The notes under the pieces were generated by a model. The model made no database searches. It worked only from the letters and a program-made list of their open reading frames with translations, and had not been told where the DNA came from. Of a stretch of 64,000 bases of DNA, positions 1 to 11,775 are shown piece after piece; the first letter of the stretch is position 1; every line of letters starts with the position of its first letter. The stretch lies in the NCBI GenBank assembly GCA_944472155.2, contig OX235271.1, forward strand, positions 37,560,633 through 37,624,632, given 5' to 3'. A program made the translations under genes and the position numbers. The DNA comes from Trichobilharzia szidati. Its lineage: Eukaryota; Platyhelminthes; Trematoda; Strigeidida; Schistosomatidae.

Positions 1-1117
1 TATATATCTCCTGGTCGAGGTCGAACAACCCATCATCTAAACTGAAATGACCATTTAAGTAAATTCAAACTCAAATTCCATGAACGATCCGATGCTACCA
101 TTTGAAAACGCTGGCCAACATTCTGTACAAGGAGTATTCTTGATCTGATGTAAAGAAACAACTGGTTTTCAAACAGTTTTCAATGTATTACTCAACTTAC
201 ATGTGCAGTCTGCCATGCTGACGCAAATATCGCAAATGGATAGTTCTAGAATTGACCCCATTTGATGCAGTAAAACAATCTAACATTACCTTATCTAATT
301 TTCGTATCAAAGATCAAATTTCTTTCCTATTATAAAACTACGATAAGACTGCTGACAAAAATGGAATAAATACATTATTGAATCAAAATAATACATCAAT
401 AAACTTTATCTCACAGATGCTGTTCACAACAAAGTTATATAGGAGAATTGACTTCAAGCTTTATTTTTCCCAGATATTTGCATCACATTCATCTGAAGTC
501 TGGGTTTTTTGTTAATGCGAAGACAATATTTCTATATCTCTTTATGCGTTACACAGACAAACTATTTTGCAGACTGTTCTGACTAACTCTAATGTTAGAT
601 TGAACAAACAAACTGTAATTTATATAATAACTTATCCATGCCTGTACAATTGGTATGTTCCTGCATAAACAGGAATAAATATATATAATAATATAGGAGG
701 GCACAACATTCAAGTTCGGGGCTAATACATTTCCTACATGTAGCTAATTTTGCTTCTTGAGTGTAAAAGTTACGCAGAACAAGGTCATTAAGTCATTTAC
801 AGTCAGAAACCACCTTGTTTGTACGATCGGAAACGGTTAAACCAAAGCATGTTATCCCAACGTCTGTGGGTAGCCATATTGTGAATTATCAGACTGGGGT
901 AATTAATGGCGCGATTCGCAAAATATAGTCAGTTTTCAATTCATTGGATGTTCTGTATACTAGTGATGGACGACTGCCAGTAAAATCTCAGCTCATGGGC
1001 TCGCTTACTATTTTTCCTAGACTCTAGTATTAGCAATAACATAATAATGAATCAATGTGGAGAGTACTGGCTTATTGATCAAGTTGCAAACTCGACATAT
1101 GGAATCCAAGGTAGACA
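1..1117. other. No gene recognised
   Basis: AT-rich sequence with stops in all frames. I see no coding exon or recognisable repeat here. Confidence 0.6.
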
Positions 1118-1302
1118 ACTGATTGGTATCAGTTAGAACAGCTGTTTCATCCTAGTCTGGGACTCATCGGTAGCACGCACCCGTGGAGTTTCGAAACCAG
1201 GACCTTTCTTTGGCAAGGTAAGTTCGTATACCATTCAGTCACTGAGACCCAACCTAATGACCCATGAATTCTAACTTCTAGCATTTCGTGATTTTTATTG
1301 TG
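1118..1302 (-). mobile_element. tRNA-derived SINE relic with decayed hammerhead (family H)
   Basis: On the minus strand a tRNA-like block at about 1180-1265 has a box-A-like stretch and a box-B-like TTTCGAAAC. It is followed at 1132-1176 by a hammerhead-like motif: a GATGA core half, a GTCC/GGAT stem II, then GAAAC. The same order of modules occurs at 10.7 kb and 62.3-62.8 kb. The second core base (U4) is C here, so self-cleavage is not expected. Boundaries come from similarity to the 62-kb copy. Confidence 0.6.
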
Positions 1303-1855
1303 GCTGGTTTTCGGTGGTTTACTAACTGATATTAATCCGTGATCAAACCCGAAAAACAAATTAAATCTTTACAAATGAACTTTTGAAAATTATGGTATTC
1401 AGTCAGTATCGCTCCACTAACCAATAGGAATATCCCTATCTATCCGCAAAGCCTTATCTCTTCGCATATTTTAATCTTTTGATCAAACTATTTTATTGGT
1501 GGAAATTTTAGCAACAAAAATTAACAAAGCATTTATTCATAAAGCCGAATTTAGAATCTTGGTTGAAGGGGAATTATTTTCGGTCTAAAAACAGAAAAGT
1601 GTTCATGTTGTGCTGATGAGTCTTATCTTACGAATCATACTTATCCATTAACTTCAGAGTAATTAAGCTAAGAAACAATTAAGAAAAATTCTAGAACGTA
1701 GGTTTCCTGTTGCGCATTGTTTATCACATAGTGCTATCGACAATATAGTCTGGGTGCTGTCACAAGCGGCACTGTCGAAAGGAAAATAACGTTAGCAGTA
1801 GGCATAGGAAGACTGATCTATTAGCGCGAACTTTGAAAAGGGAGTGAACTGAATT
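1303..1855. other. No gene recognised
   Basis: AT-rich sequence without an exon or repeat that I can identify. Confidence 0.5.
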
Positions 1856-1858
1856 GAC

Positions 1859-2552
1859 AGTTTGCTACACAAACGCCCTCAGCCTGTTAAATAAACGGAC
1901 TGAGCTGGTTAACATGATAGACTCCGGAAACCCGGATGTAATTATTATCACAGAGACATGGTTCACACCCGATGTCACTGACAACGAAGTTAACCTGCCA
2001 GACTTCCAAGTGCATAGGGTGGACTGACTAAACCGCAAATGAGGTGGCGTAGTCATCTACCTCAAGAAATGCTTAACCGTGCGTAGTATTGAAGCACTCG
2101 CTCACGAAAGTGAGTCGTGCGAACTTCTACGCTGCAAACTTAAATGCATAGGCCAAGACATTGACCTCATCGCTATGTACCGCAGTCCTGACTGCAGTGC
2201 AGATGACTTCCTGATAGAGAAGCTAGGCTCCTGGACCTCGAAATGTCGGAGTATCGCAGTTGGCAACTTCAGTGCCCCAAAAGTTGACTGGACGAGCCTA
2301 ACAACTCCATCCTCAGTCAACTCCTTTGATTATAAACTGCTGGAATCTAGTATATCGTTTGCCCTAGTCCAACATATCAATAAGCCCACGCACTATGGCT
2401 CACAGCACTCCTCCTCAACTCTGGACCTAATGTTCTCCCAAGGTGAGGATGTAGATCTCATACGACATCTTCATCCTTTAGAAAAAAGTGACCATGCTGT
2501 GCTCACTTTCAAGTTCACAGCAACGGCAGCAAGGGCCAAAACCCCAGCTTGA
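1859..2552 (+). pseudogene. CR1-type LINE endonuclease domain, decayed
   Basis: The frame starts VCYTNALSLLNKRTEL and contains the endonuclease motif ITETW, which holds a catalytic Glu. Two stop codons lie near 2026 and 2038. Further on, the usual GDFNAPKVDW box reads GNFSAPKVDW, so both the catalytic Asp and Asn are replaced. The terminal SDHAVLTF box is intact near 2490. A TGA at 2550 ends the open stretch, and the linker to the reverse transcriptase continues in another frame through about 2750. The domain encoded is the target-nicking enzyme of the element and is almost certainly inactive in this copy. Confidence 0.85.
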
Positions 2553-2753
2553 CCAAACGTTTGAAAAGCTGGTATAAATGCAATCGTCTCAGCAGCCAAC
2601 TCAGTAAACTGGTACATCAAGCCAGAGTCTCAAGCCGCCCAAGTAACTGAACCTTTCATCCCTTGGTCTGTCCCAAAGGGTCGAATTCATTGCCCTCCTT
2701 GGATAAACAGAGAGATTCGTAAGTTACTCAGACGTAAACACAAATGTTGGAAC

Positions 2754-4586
2754 TTGTTCGCCACATTTGAGACTTCTGAGACCAGGCAATTATACAGCAC
2801 TACTAGAAATAAAGCTATTGCGGAAATCCGCCAATCAAGGATGAAGTTCGAAGCACACCTGGCTCAAAATGCAAAGGCACAACCTAAGAAAATTTCCTCG
2901 TCCATGAACTTCAGGAACAAAACATCCAATGGTGTCCCAAACCTGACTATTGACAATGATACAGTCGAAGAAGGTCAAGAAAAGGCAGAAGAAATGGCAA
3001 ACTACTTCTCCAGAGTCTTCACTCAGGAGTCGTCACTGCCTATAGGATCAGCTATGGCTGCATCAGAAGAACATGGGATAGAATCCATTGACATCGACCA
3101 AGGCATCGTGATCAACTGCCTAAGGAAACTAGATGCGGGGAAGTCAATGGGTCTTGATAATCTTCATCCGAGCCTTCTCAAGGAGCTATCAGCCCACATA
3201 ACCGGCCCTTTGACTACGATGTTCAAGCTTTCTCTCCTAAATGGAGTGTTACCGCGTGACTGGAAAGACGCCATAGTAACCGCCATCCACAAAGGAGGAT
3301 CAAGACAAAGCCCTTCAAATTACAGGCCTACCAGTCTCACCAGCACTTTGATCAAGACACTGGAAGGAATCATCAAGAAAAATATCATGGCATATCTGGA
3401 AAATAGCATCTTACTATCTAGAGCACAGCATGGCTTCCGAAGGAACTTCTCATGCCTGTCAAATCTTCTCAGTGCAAAAGAAAGCTGGGTTCAGTCAAGA
3501 GACAACAGAAGACCAGTTGACATCGTCTTCATAGACTTCAGCAAAGCCTTTGATAAAGTACCCCACAAAAGACTACTCATGAAGTGGGAAAGTCTTGGTA
3601 TCAAAGGCAGCTTACTAAACTGGCTCAGGGAATTCCTCATAGATAGGAGGAAGAGGGTTAGGATCAACTCGAAACTCTCCTCTTGGACAGCAGTACGCAG
3701 CGGAGTGCAACAAGGCACGGTACTCGAACCTCTCCTATTTATTTTGTATGTTAATGGGTTATCTCTGCTCACCAACTCCCCTATGGTCCTATACGCAGAT
3801 GACTTAAAAATTTGGAGAGAGCTGAGGGGCAAGAGTAATACGTCCACGTTGCAAGAGGACGCCAACAAATTGTCAGAGTGGTCCATAGAATGGATGCTCC
3901 CGATAAATGTGGCAAACTGTGCAACCATGCGCATTGGATAAGCAAGCACGAGCTCCTACGAACTAGAGGGAATAACACTTCCATCAGTTCAGACTCACTT
4001 GGACTTAGGTGTCATGGTTAGCCACGACTTAAAAACTACAGCACACTGTCGCGCGGTGGCTGCACGTAGTTTCAGGTTCTTATGGGCAATTGGTAGAGCC
4101 TTCACTGGAATCACCAGAGATATGTTCACCTCCTTATATACATCTCTGGTGAGGTCAAGACTGGAAAACTGCATCCCTTGTCTAAAAGGGGACTCACACA
4201 TTCTAGAAAGGGTTCAAAGGAAGGCAACACGTATGGTTCTTGGAATGACTAATTTATCATACGAGGAAAGACTAGACAGTTTAAATCTCTTCTCCCTGTC
4301 ATACCGTAGGCAGAGAGGAGATTTAATCACAATTCTTAAAATTTTAAATAATGACTACGGACCTGACCTATTCTCTCTTTTCCTTCCCACCAGGTCGGAA
4401 CACCCTAGAGGACATAGCAGGAGAGTTCAAAAGCCAAGAAGAAATCATCTTGCTGTTGAGTACTTGTTCTCACACCGAGTAATAAACTCTTGGAACCGAC
4501 TTCCAGAAGAAGTGGTATCTGCAACCTCAACTGATTCGTTCAAGAAGGGTTTGGACAATCACAGAAATTTACTAGAAAAGGATTAA
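2754..4586 (+). pseudogene. CR1-type LINE reverse transcriptase, one in-frame stop
   Basis: This is the reverse transcriptase that would make element cDNA on nicked target DNA. Visible motifs in order are DNLHPSLLKEL, LPRDWKDAIVTAIHKGG, NYRPTSLTSTLIKTLE, QHGFRRNFSC, VDIVFIDFSKAFDKVPH, SGVQQGTVLEPLLFILYVN and the catalytic LYADDLKIW. One TAA at 3939-3941 interrupts the frame. The same frame resumes with HLDLGVMVSHDLKTTAHC and runs to 4586, carrying the conserved tail NSWNRLPEEVV. Apart from this stop the catalytic region is intact, so the copy is fairly young, yet its endonuclease is already damaged. The first Met of the open stretch lies inside the EN-RT linker and is not a true start. Confidence 0.85.
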
Positions 4587-4693
4587 CATAGTCTCCAGTC
4601 CTTCTATCCTCACCCAATAAATCTGAATCTGAAATCTGAAGTTTACTGCACTTTGAAGGTTACTAGTACGTGGGGAATTTGATCCACGGTCTG

Positions 4694-7398
4694 ATGTCCT
4701 TGAACCCGGCTGATGGTTTTGGTTGGCCGTGGCAATACAATTTCCCGCCTTTTTTCACCCTCCAACCAAATGTCGAAACGCGAAGAAAGCAAATAAATGC
4801 ATGGTGCCAATTAGTAATTGATTATTTCAAAAGCAGAAACCAATTCTCTGTCAGTGTTGCCGCCATTCGTGACCCCACTTGTCCTCTTTTTAATAATAAG
4901 AGTATCCAACGCTCAGCCAGTCCAGATTTAATTGCCCTCATATTGGATGAGTTGTGTAGGCGTGGAAATTTGGAGTGGCTTGATAAGTGAGTTTCACTGT
5001 TTTGTGTGAGAGAACCGTAAGGTCCTCTAGAAAAATTTCTTCCCTATGTAATAGTTGTACGGTATTTGATATAATTTAATTATAATTCATAAGATTTAGG
5101 CCTTGATATGGCTCATGTTTTTGGTTGATAATCAATGGGAAATTACTAGTTGTATTAATTTGCTTTTCCGTTCCCTACAGCTCTGCAAACTAACATATAA
5201 ATTTGCCATTTTGTGTATTAGCTATATCATATTACGTATCACTTACACTATATTTGATGCTGTGTGCGAGTTTTACTACATTAGTGTGACTAAAGCTGGC
5301 ATTATTTTCTAGATTCTTCAGTTGTTATAACAACTGAGGGGACTATAGTGCCTGACTTTGTTCCTATCCAAATATTCGATTGAGTGGAGGAAAAGTCTTA
5401 CAGGCTAGCACTAACCCACATTCTTATTTTTCTTGAATGTACGTTTATTCTAATCGATCAATTAGAGTAAAGTATTCCATCCTATTTTGGGCGCATGATG
5501 ATTGCGTAACATTGCCTTGCCAATGCCTGTGGTATATAACACCAATTTGGCCCGGAATCATGAGTGCCTTTATTGTCGGATGTGGCTTTTAGTCAGTCGT
5601 AATAGGGGGTGCTAACAGATACGACTTCCGAGCTGCCAAATCGCACTTATTAATGTGTACCGCAGTAAGATCAGGTGGGCTTTGGAAAATGTGATAATTC
5701 AGCGGCTAGAGATTTTGAATGGAATATCCCATATGTGCTGCCTGACGGTTTCAGCATTTGCATGTGATTAAAAAAATAAGCGGCTGCTCAGTTTGTTAAC
5801 GAGAATATCAGACCTAATTGATTAAACATTTCAAGTTTCTTAGTGATAATTCTCAAAACTCACCATCCTGCCTGCTGTTTAGAATACTGATAACATCTCA
5901 GCATGTTAGTGAATATCAGTGGACCTCTGGTCTCATTCAGAGTAACTGACCAGAGGGAATTGATTCTAGTAGGTTCTGAGTACTAGAAAAGCAAGGTCCT
6001 CTTCTACATAGCGACAGCTGTAATTTTTTACGAAAATGAAGTATAGGGTTGTTCTCACTTGCTAGTACTCTTCAAAGGCTCAGACTTATTAAAGAAATGG
6101 GCCCCAAAAGTATTATAATGAATAAAATGTCCTAAGTAAATAAAACTTCGGGTAGGACACCTCAGGAAGCAGTTCGAGTAACGTACAAAAGCACCGAGAT
6201 TGCTCACTTCTAAAACCCAACTTAGGTCGAACTTACACATTAGTGTTACAACTGAAGCAAGACAACAGGACCTGGTGGTTTAAATACAGTAGTGTTTTAG
6301 GGTTAGTGAGGATTTACTGACTACGATAGCTACAGTAGTAGTTGGCATGTAGAGTTGACATGTCACGAGAATGATGTAGATCATTAGTTAGGGTTTTATT
6401 AAAAGGTAGACAGTTCTTTCTCTGTTAGTTACCAGAGGAACCTACCATCATTCATTATTTCAAGATAAGTAAAGTTAAAGAGCAGCTCTAGAGAACCGTT
6501 TAATCGTCGTGTTCAGTGTATGGACTAGATCTCCAGCCTTCAAGGGGCTCTGAAAGCACGTATTTATTGGTATACGTTGTGCGTTATTTTTCTTGACCTG
6601 TACAGACATTTGACTCCGTGAATCAAGAGGTATTTTAGTAATGTCTATCTGTAAAGGGAGTGATAAATGTACACTATGCTAATCAAGACACTATTAATGT
6701 CAACTCAGGCATATACGAACTTTATGTTGCCGTAATCCGACATTGTCTATCACGGTTGCGAACGCTATCGTTCTTAACTTTTTTTGTAAATATGCACATG
6801 GAAGTTTGTTTATCGTTGGTTTCTCAAGAGCTGGATTGTCGAAAGAGGAGAGCTTCCGAAATGCAGATTTTATTAGATAATCTAATTTCCTTTTTAGGCA
6901 AAGATTTCAATATTCAGAGTCTTCTGATTGCACCGAGTAGGTACTTACTTCGATTAGCAACTACAGGCTGTAGAGCATTGCACATACCTACTCTAAGGAC
7001 GGATACAGTAATATAACCAAATCAACCAAGTATATACTGTCATGAGTTCATTTTAAAAACGTTTCAACTTTTATTCATTTAATTGCTCATATATAGCGGA
7101 TATCTATATTTTTAATTCTACGCAGAATTTGTATCTTACATTTTCCAGATCTCATAACAATGCTAGGATTGTTTGGCGAACAGCTGAAGAATGGGCTGAT
7201 CTGATATCTAAATGGGCTCGATCAACTGGCCATGGGAATTCAGTTTGCACATTTTATGAGCTAACTGACAGTGATAATACAAGACAAGAGGCTTTTCATG
7301 GACTTGATATAACGGTTTTGATAGATGCATTGACTGTACTGCAGAAACGCGGCAAAGCTGAATTAATGGGAGATGCAGGTGTTAAGTTTTTCTGCTAG
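4694..7398 (+). CDS. VPS25: Vacuolar protein-sorting protein 25 (ESCRT-II subunit), two exons
   Basis: VPS25 pairs with VPS22 and VPS36 in ESCRT-II, which acts on endosome membranes in sorting ubiquitinated cargo into multivesicular bodies and recruits ESCRT-III (family knowledge). Exon 1 is 4694-4986 and exon 2 is 7149-7398, giving about 180 residues against 176 in human. Exon 1 encodes WPWQYNFPPFFTLQPNVETR and ends GNLEWLDK. Exon 2 encodes the second winged-helix domain with VWRTAEEWADLI, CTFYELTDSDNT, FHGLDITVLIDAL and the terminal GVKFF followed by C. The splice is AA|gtgagt to ttttccag|A, completing a Lys codon. I chose the ATG at 4694 because it gives the expected N-terminus; the frame is open upstream but has no ATG. 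The intron is 2162 bp. A CR1-type LINE lies directly upstream, so the promoter or trans-splice acceptor must be in about 50 bp or in the element. Confidence 0.95.
4987..7148 (+). other. VPS25 intron 1
   Basis: This 2162-bp intron has a GTGAGT donor and a pyrimidine-rich TTTTCCAG acceptor. No exon or recognisable mobile element is visible inside it; the short open frames lack coding character. Confidence 0.85.
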
Positions 7399-8082
7399 TT
7401 CTTTGTGTTGATGATTTGTGGTTGTCGAGTGATGCTTCACGGAGAATTAACCGCTTCCTAATGAAAATGAATCCTTTATAATATATAAATCTTTCATCTG
7501 AGAACTCTTTGGGTTTAAATTTGTTTTTTGTTTCGATTTCTGATTTTATTTCCGTGTAATTTGAAAAGATACTTTTTTGATGTTTAGATTTTATATTTGT
7601 TGACAAAGTTCAGTACTACCAAACTATTTTGGTTGCTATACTATATAATGCTTTATTCGTGCTAGAAAGAGCTTAATTGTAAGCAAAATATGTACAGAGT
7701 GACTAATAATGTAAGAAAAGTTTTTTTTATTTTCACTTCTTGTCGCTGGGATTCATTTTCCCAGTGGAACTGTTACTTGTGTATATAAATAAATGAAACT
7801 TTATTTTATGAAATTGGTAATTCATATCCATCATGAAATAAAATGTTATCTATTTATATAGGAAATAGAAAAGGTAACTACAAGGTTATTAACATAATAC
7901 TACTTAGAGAGAATTAAGGTTCTGTAACTCAGTATTGAAGTTGAACATGTGAATATTCAGTTTGCACTTAGCTTATTCCATAAGGTTTTATTCACCGAAT
8001 ACTACTTCACTTTATTATTATCCTGTCTGCTCAGTTCATAATTCACTTATTCGGTTTTTTCATTTCAATGACTGACTCGTTG
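7399..8082 (+). promoter_or_regulatory. VPS25 3' flank with AATAAA signal at 7788
   Basis: A canonical AATAAA lies at 7788-7793, about 390 bp after the VPS25 stop codon, and is the likely poly(A) signal. The rest is AT-rich without other recognisable features. Confidence 0.5.
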
Positions 8083-8125
8083 AGTTTCAACATAGAACTT
8101 GGCGCAGAAGTGCAACAGTTCAGGT
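8083..8125 (-). mobile_element. RTE-2 LINE 3' tail fragment
   Basis: About 40 bp on the minus strand match the 3' ends of the RTE-2 copies near 11.77 kb and 18.83 kb, sharing GCCAAGTTCTATGTTG. It abuts the 3' tail of the SR2 copy at 8126, which suggests SR2 inserted into or beside an older RTE-2 copy. Confidence 0.55.
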
Positions 8126-10545
8126 TATTATTATTATTATTGTTCCCTTGGGTTCCGAGTGACTTCAACAACATATCTCCACTTTGTTCTATTCTTTGCC
8201 GTCCTCTTCACCTGCGTCCATGATTGACCATAATCTCTCATCGCTTCATCGCACGATCTCCTCCATGTCACCCAAGAATGACCCACTCGTCGTTTCGTGT
8301 ATGGATTCCACTCGAGTGATAGCCTGGCGCACGATTTCATTCGATGGCTACCTCAAAGTGTACCCGTTCCATCTCCACTTCCTCCTACATATTTGTTGAG
8401 CGATCGGCTCTTGGCTGGTTTGTTACCAGAGTTTCCTGTTACCAATTGTTTCTAAATGGCCATTTGATCTCCAGTATAGAGCCAGCGAAGGCAGCTACTG
8501 GTAAAAGTCTGCAACCTGTTGGAAATCCTTTTCATGACACACTGGTCAAGTTTCTGACCCATATAGGAAGACCGACTTGACATTGGTGTTGAAAATATGA
8601 ATCTTGTTCTTTATGCTGCAGAGTGCAGTGCAGAAGGTTCCCAAACTGGTTTCAGGTTGATGAAGGTGTGTTTTGCTTTCTCGATTCTGGTCAGCTGTGA
8701 CATCTTTATCGGTTCTGGCTGCCTGTGGTTGAAATGATGCTTCCTAGATAAGTGAAAGAAGTAACTGCTGTCGAATTTCTCCCGTTGATAGTGGTTAGTG
8801 CTGTTTATTGTCACTGTTGGTTGGTTGTCTTCATCACCTCCATCTCCTCTATGTTCACCTGCAGTCCTGTCTTCGCTGCCTGCCTCTTCAGCCAGTTTGT
8901 TGGTTTCCGCCTGTCAGTCTTCGAGTTTGTGTGACATTAAACACAAATCATCCACCGCGAAATCCACATCTTCTACAGTCTTCTTAACGGTCCAGCATAT
9001 TCCTGTCTTCTCACTCCCACGCACAGTCTTCCGCATAATCCAGTCCACCACACTTAGGGATATCATCGGCGATAGTAGGTATCCTTGTCGTACTCCTGTA
9101 ATCAGTTTAAACGCCACGTTGATTTTTCTGTGGTGGATCACTTGACATGTGATATCGTCATATACCTGTTGACTGAGGTTGATAAAGGTTTGGAGCGCTG
9201 CACGCCATAGTGCTGAAGCAGTTTCGAAATTACTTCTTGGTCAATGATATCAAAGGTCTTTTCAAAATCAATGAAAGTGACGTAGAGGTTTGACTGCCAC
9301 TCTATGTTTTGTTTGATGATGATGCGTAGAGCTGCCTTTCCTGAATCCAGCTTGTTCCAGAGAGTAGAGTTCTGCGTCCGGTGCATCTTTTATTCTCTCC
9401 AGGATGATGCGGCTCGGTATTTCGTTTGGTGTAGATAACAGCATGATTTCGCATCATTTCTTGCATAGGCCTAAGTAGACCTTCTTTGGTAGCTAGACAA
9501 GGTAGCCTTTCTTCCAATCAGTATACACCTTTCCTTCCTTACAGGCTTTTTGTAATAATGGCGTGAAAACACTTGTTGCAGTCTCTGGGTCTGTATTCAG
9601 TGCTTCGAGGAGAATTCCGTCTGGTCCCGCTGCGTTCCTGGCAGGCCCCCAGTAGCCTCATTGCATCCCAGGCTTCTGCTTTGTCTGGAGAACTGGCAGT
9701 GGGGTGCCCAACAATAGTGGTATTTCTGGACGAGTTTCAGCTGCACTCAATTCTAGAGTCTTTTGAAGTTATCAGCCCATTATTCTCCTCCTTGGTATCT
9801 AGGTTCCCTTAACCATCTCTTATAAGTTTCATCCAGAGTACAGATTGACCTGGTTATCCGATATAATGTTCTGAGGTCTCTTGACTGTGGTCTGATATGC
9901 TTCAGTTGGCAGTGTGTCATAGAATCGTCTTTTATCTTTCAACTCACTTTTCTTTACTTTATTCAATATAGTGTACACTGAACTCAACTTCTCTTGTTAT
10001 CCATCTGTCCACTGAGTCATCTTCTGTTTCTGCATCCTCCTCTCTTTTATTATTATTATTATTGAGAACCATCCCCTGTCTTGCCTCTCCTTTCTTACTA
10101 AAGTGGTGGTGCATGTTTCCTTGAATGTCACCTTCAGAGAGTTCTAATATTCTTCCACACAATTTTTCTTAGTGATTCCACGTAATGTCTCAGGCTTTGC
10201 TGTGACGGCTGCGGTGAAGGTGTCTTTTATAGTCTTGTCTTTCAGTTTCTGAGTGTTAAACCTCAATTGGGGTCTTTCTCTGATTGCTATGAAGGCTTTC
10301 AACTTGACCTTGAGGGTTTTTTGAACTAGATAATAGTCTGAGCTCACGTCTACTCCCCTTCTCAACTTTGTGTCCTGCAGGCTCCGTCATCACTTCCTTG
10401 AGATTGAAATGAACTCTATGTGGTTTTTGGTGTGTCTGTCAGGTGAAATCCGTGTTTGTACACGCTACTTCCGATCACCAAATTGTTGAAAGCGCAGAAG
10501 TCTTCCAAGAGTTCTCCGTTCTCATCCATTTCTTAAGGCGAGAGC
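8126..10545 (-). mobile_element. SR2-type (RTE clade) LINE, degenerate, minus strand
   Basis: Read on the minus strand, the element runs from the end of an endonuclease domain near 10545 (NGELLEDFCAFNNLVIGSSV, then RRGVDVSSDYYLV where the SDH box has become SDY) through reverse transcriptase. Recognisable pieces are YVTFIDFEKTFDIIDQEV, LITGVRQGYLLSPM and VEDVDFAVDDLCLMSHKLED, where the catalytic FADD reads FAVDD. It ends at the C-terminal WRRSC...NPREQ followed by an (ATT)n tail at 8126-8142. Stops and frameshifts occur throughout. It is 5'-truncated and not functional. The SR2/RTE assignment rests on these motifs and on the simple-repeat 3' tail. Confidence 0.85.
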
Positions 10546-10604
10546 TTCTCGACTCTCTTTTCTGTGATTAAAAGGAAATCAATCAGATTATATATTCAAG
10601 GGTT

Positions 10605-10825
10605 GATTTGCAGAAATTTGATTTGGTTGGTTACAAGATTTCATCATGAGCTGACATCGGCTAGAGAACCACTGGAAAACCTGGCAGTACTGAAGAGTTG
10701 TTTCGTCCTAGTTTGGGACACTTCAGAAGTGTTGGGTGCATACCGATGCAGAGTCGCAAACTACCCCGAAACAGCTGTCTGACCGATGTTAGCTCGCGAT
10801 AAAATCCTGCAACAAATTATTTATA
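10605..10825. mobile_element. Palindromic hammerhead-SINE relic (family H)
   Basis: The left part is a minus-strand unit. It has the outer tail (GGTTACAAGATTTCATCATG), then at about 10692-10745 a hammerhead-like motif with a CTGAAG core half, GTCC/GGAC stem II and GAAAC. The right part, about 10768-10815, repeats GAAACAGCTGTC plus a decayed tail on the plus strand. The two tails therefore point outward, as in the larger palindrome at 62.3-62.8 kb. Core base A9 is T in the minus copy, so it is probably inactive. The central tRNA-like block is mostly lost. Confidence 0.55.
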
Positions 10826-10984
10826 CATACCATAGATTCAACTTTGAGCCTCTTCACAATCTTCATCCAGCAGTTTATATCACCTATGATGGTGAACGAA
10901 GTAACCCCTTCAACTTCCTCGTCCCTGCACTACTAGGAATGAATAGACACCAAGGCTATATATATATATATGAATTGGGGTTTT

Positions 10985-11775
10985 TACCAATGAAGTATGA
11001 GGGTTGATCTCTGACGAAATCTCAGCACGAATACAGAGGTCTAGTTTCGCATATGCCAGTTTACGTCGTCTCTGGCGTAGACGTGATATCCGGCTATCGG
11101 CCAAAGCGCGTGTGTACTGCTCATCAGTCCGCTCCGTCCTCCTTTATGGCTGTGAGACCTGGCCATTGAGGGCAGAAGACATGAAAAGATTAGCTGTCTT
11201 TGATCATAGGTGTCTGCGTTCTATCTCCAGTGTGAAGTGGTATAATAAGGTGAGCAATATTGAGGTTAGGCGTCGAGTGCTAGGTAAGGAGGGGAAATCA
11301 GTCGACGAGACTGTGAAATTACATCGACTGAGATGGTTAGGACATGTGTTACGTATGCCTTCGCCTTCCTCAACGGGCAATGTTAGCTGATATAGCGTCA
11401 CGTTGGAAAAGAGCCAGTGGTGGTCAAACCAAAACATGGCTTTATCAGTCAATGAAATCCACAACAATTAATTTAAACCACGTAGGAAGGTGTAGACTTC
11501 CTGGTTGGGGTCCTTGGGACGGTAAAAACCAATGGTTGGAAACAATTGGTGACATGGCTCAAAATCGTTCTTAGTGGCTTGCGCAGATGCATCCACTCCT
11601 TGTGACTTATGATTCCCAATTAAACTGTTTTGTTCTTCGTTATTACTATTCCTTTGTCTCACACTTCTGTTTACTCTCTCTAATATGCATCTCTCCTACT
11701 TTCTTCTCTTGCGTTGTGTGCTACATGGAGTGTGGTGACTTGAACTGTCGCATATCAGTGCAAAGTTCTATGGCG
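10985..11775 (+). mobile_element. RTE-2 type LINE, 5'-truncated 3' end
   Basis: The sequence encodes the C-terminal region of a LINE polyprotein. It starts LISDEISARIQRSSFAYASL, followed by SVLLYGCETWPLRAEDMKR and LHRLRWLGHVLRMP; then, after a frameshift near 11350, GQTKTWLYQSMKS and CRLPGWGPW. It ends GDMAQNRS with a stop, then about 200 bp of 3' UTR. No reverse-transcriptase core is left. The same 3' UTR is found at 18627-18845 and as a short piece at 8083, so this is one family. It differs in sequence from the SR2 copies of the window. Confidence 0.8.

Larger units (their letters stand above)
1857..4641 (+). mobile_element. CR1-type non-LTR retrotransposon, 5'-truncated
   Basis: This LINE contains an apurinic-type endonuclease followed by reverse transcriptase and the usual CR1/Jockey C-terminal region. 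It ends at 4617-4641 in short direct repeats of ATCTGAA, a CR1-style 3' terminus without poly(A). The order and motifs are clear. The clade (SR1/CR1-like) is inferred from motif style. No ORF1 is seen, so the 5' end is probably truncated near 1857. Its 3' end lies about 53 bp before the VPS25 start codon. Confidence 0.85.

Noticed and set aside
1612..1640. CTGATGAGTC followed by ACGAATC
   Set aside because: Matches only the first half of a hammerhead; there is no GAAA box, stem III or closing stem I.
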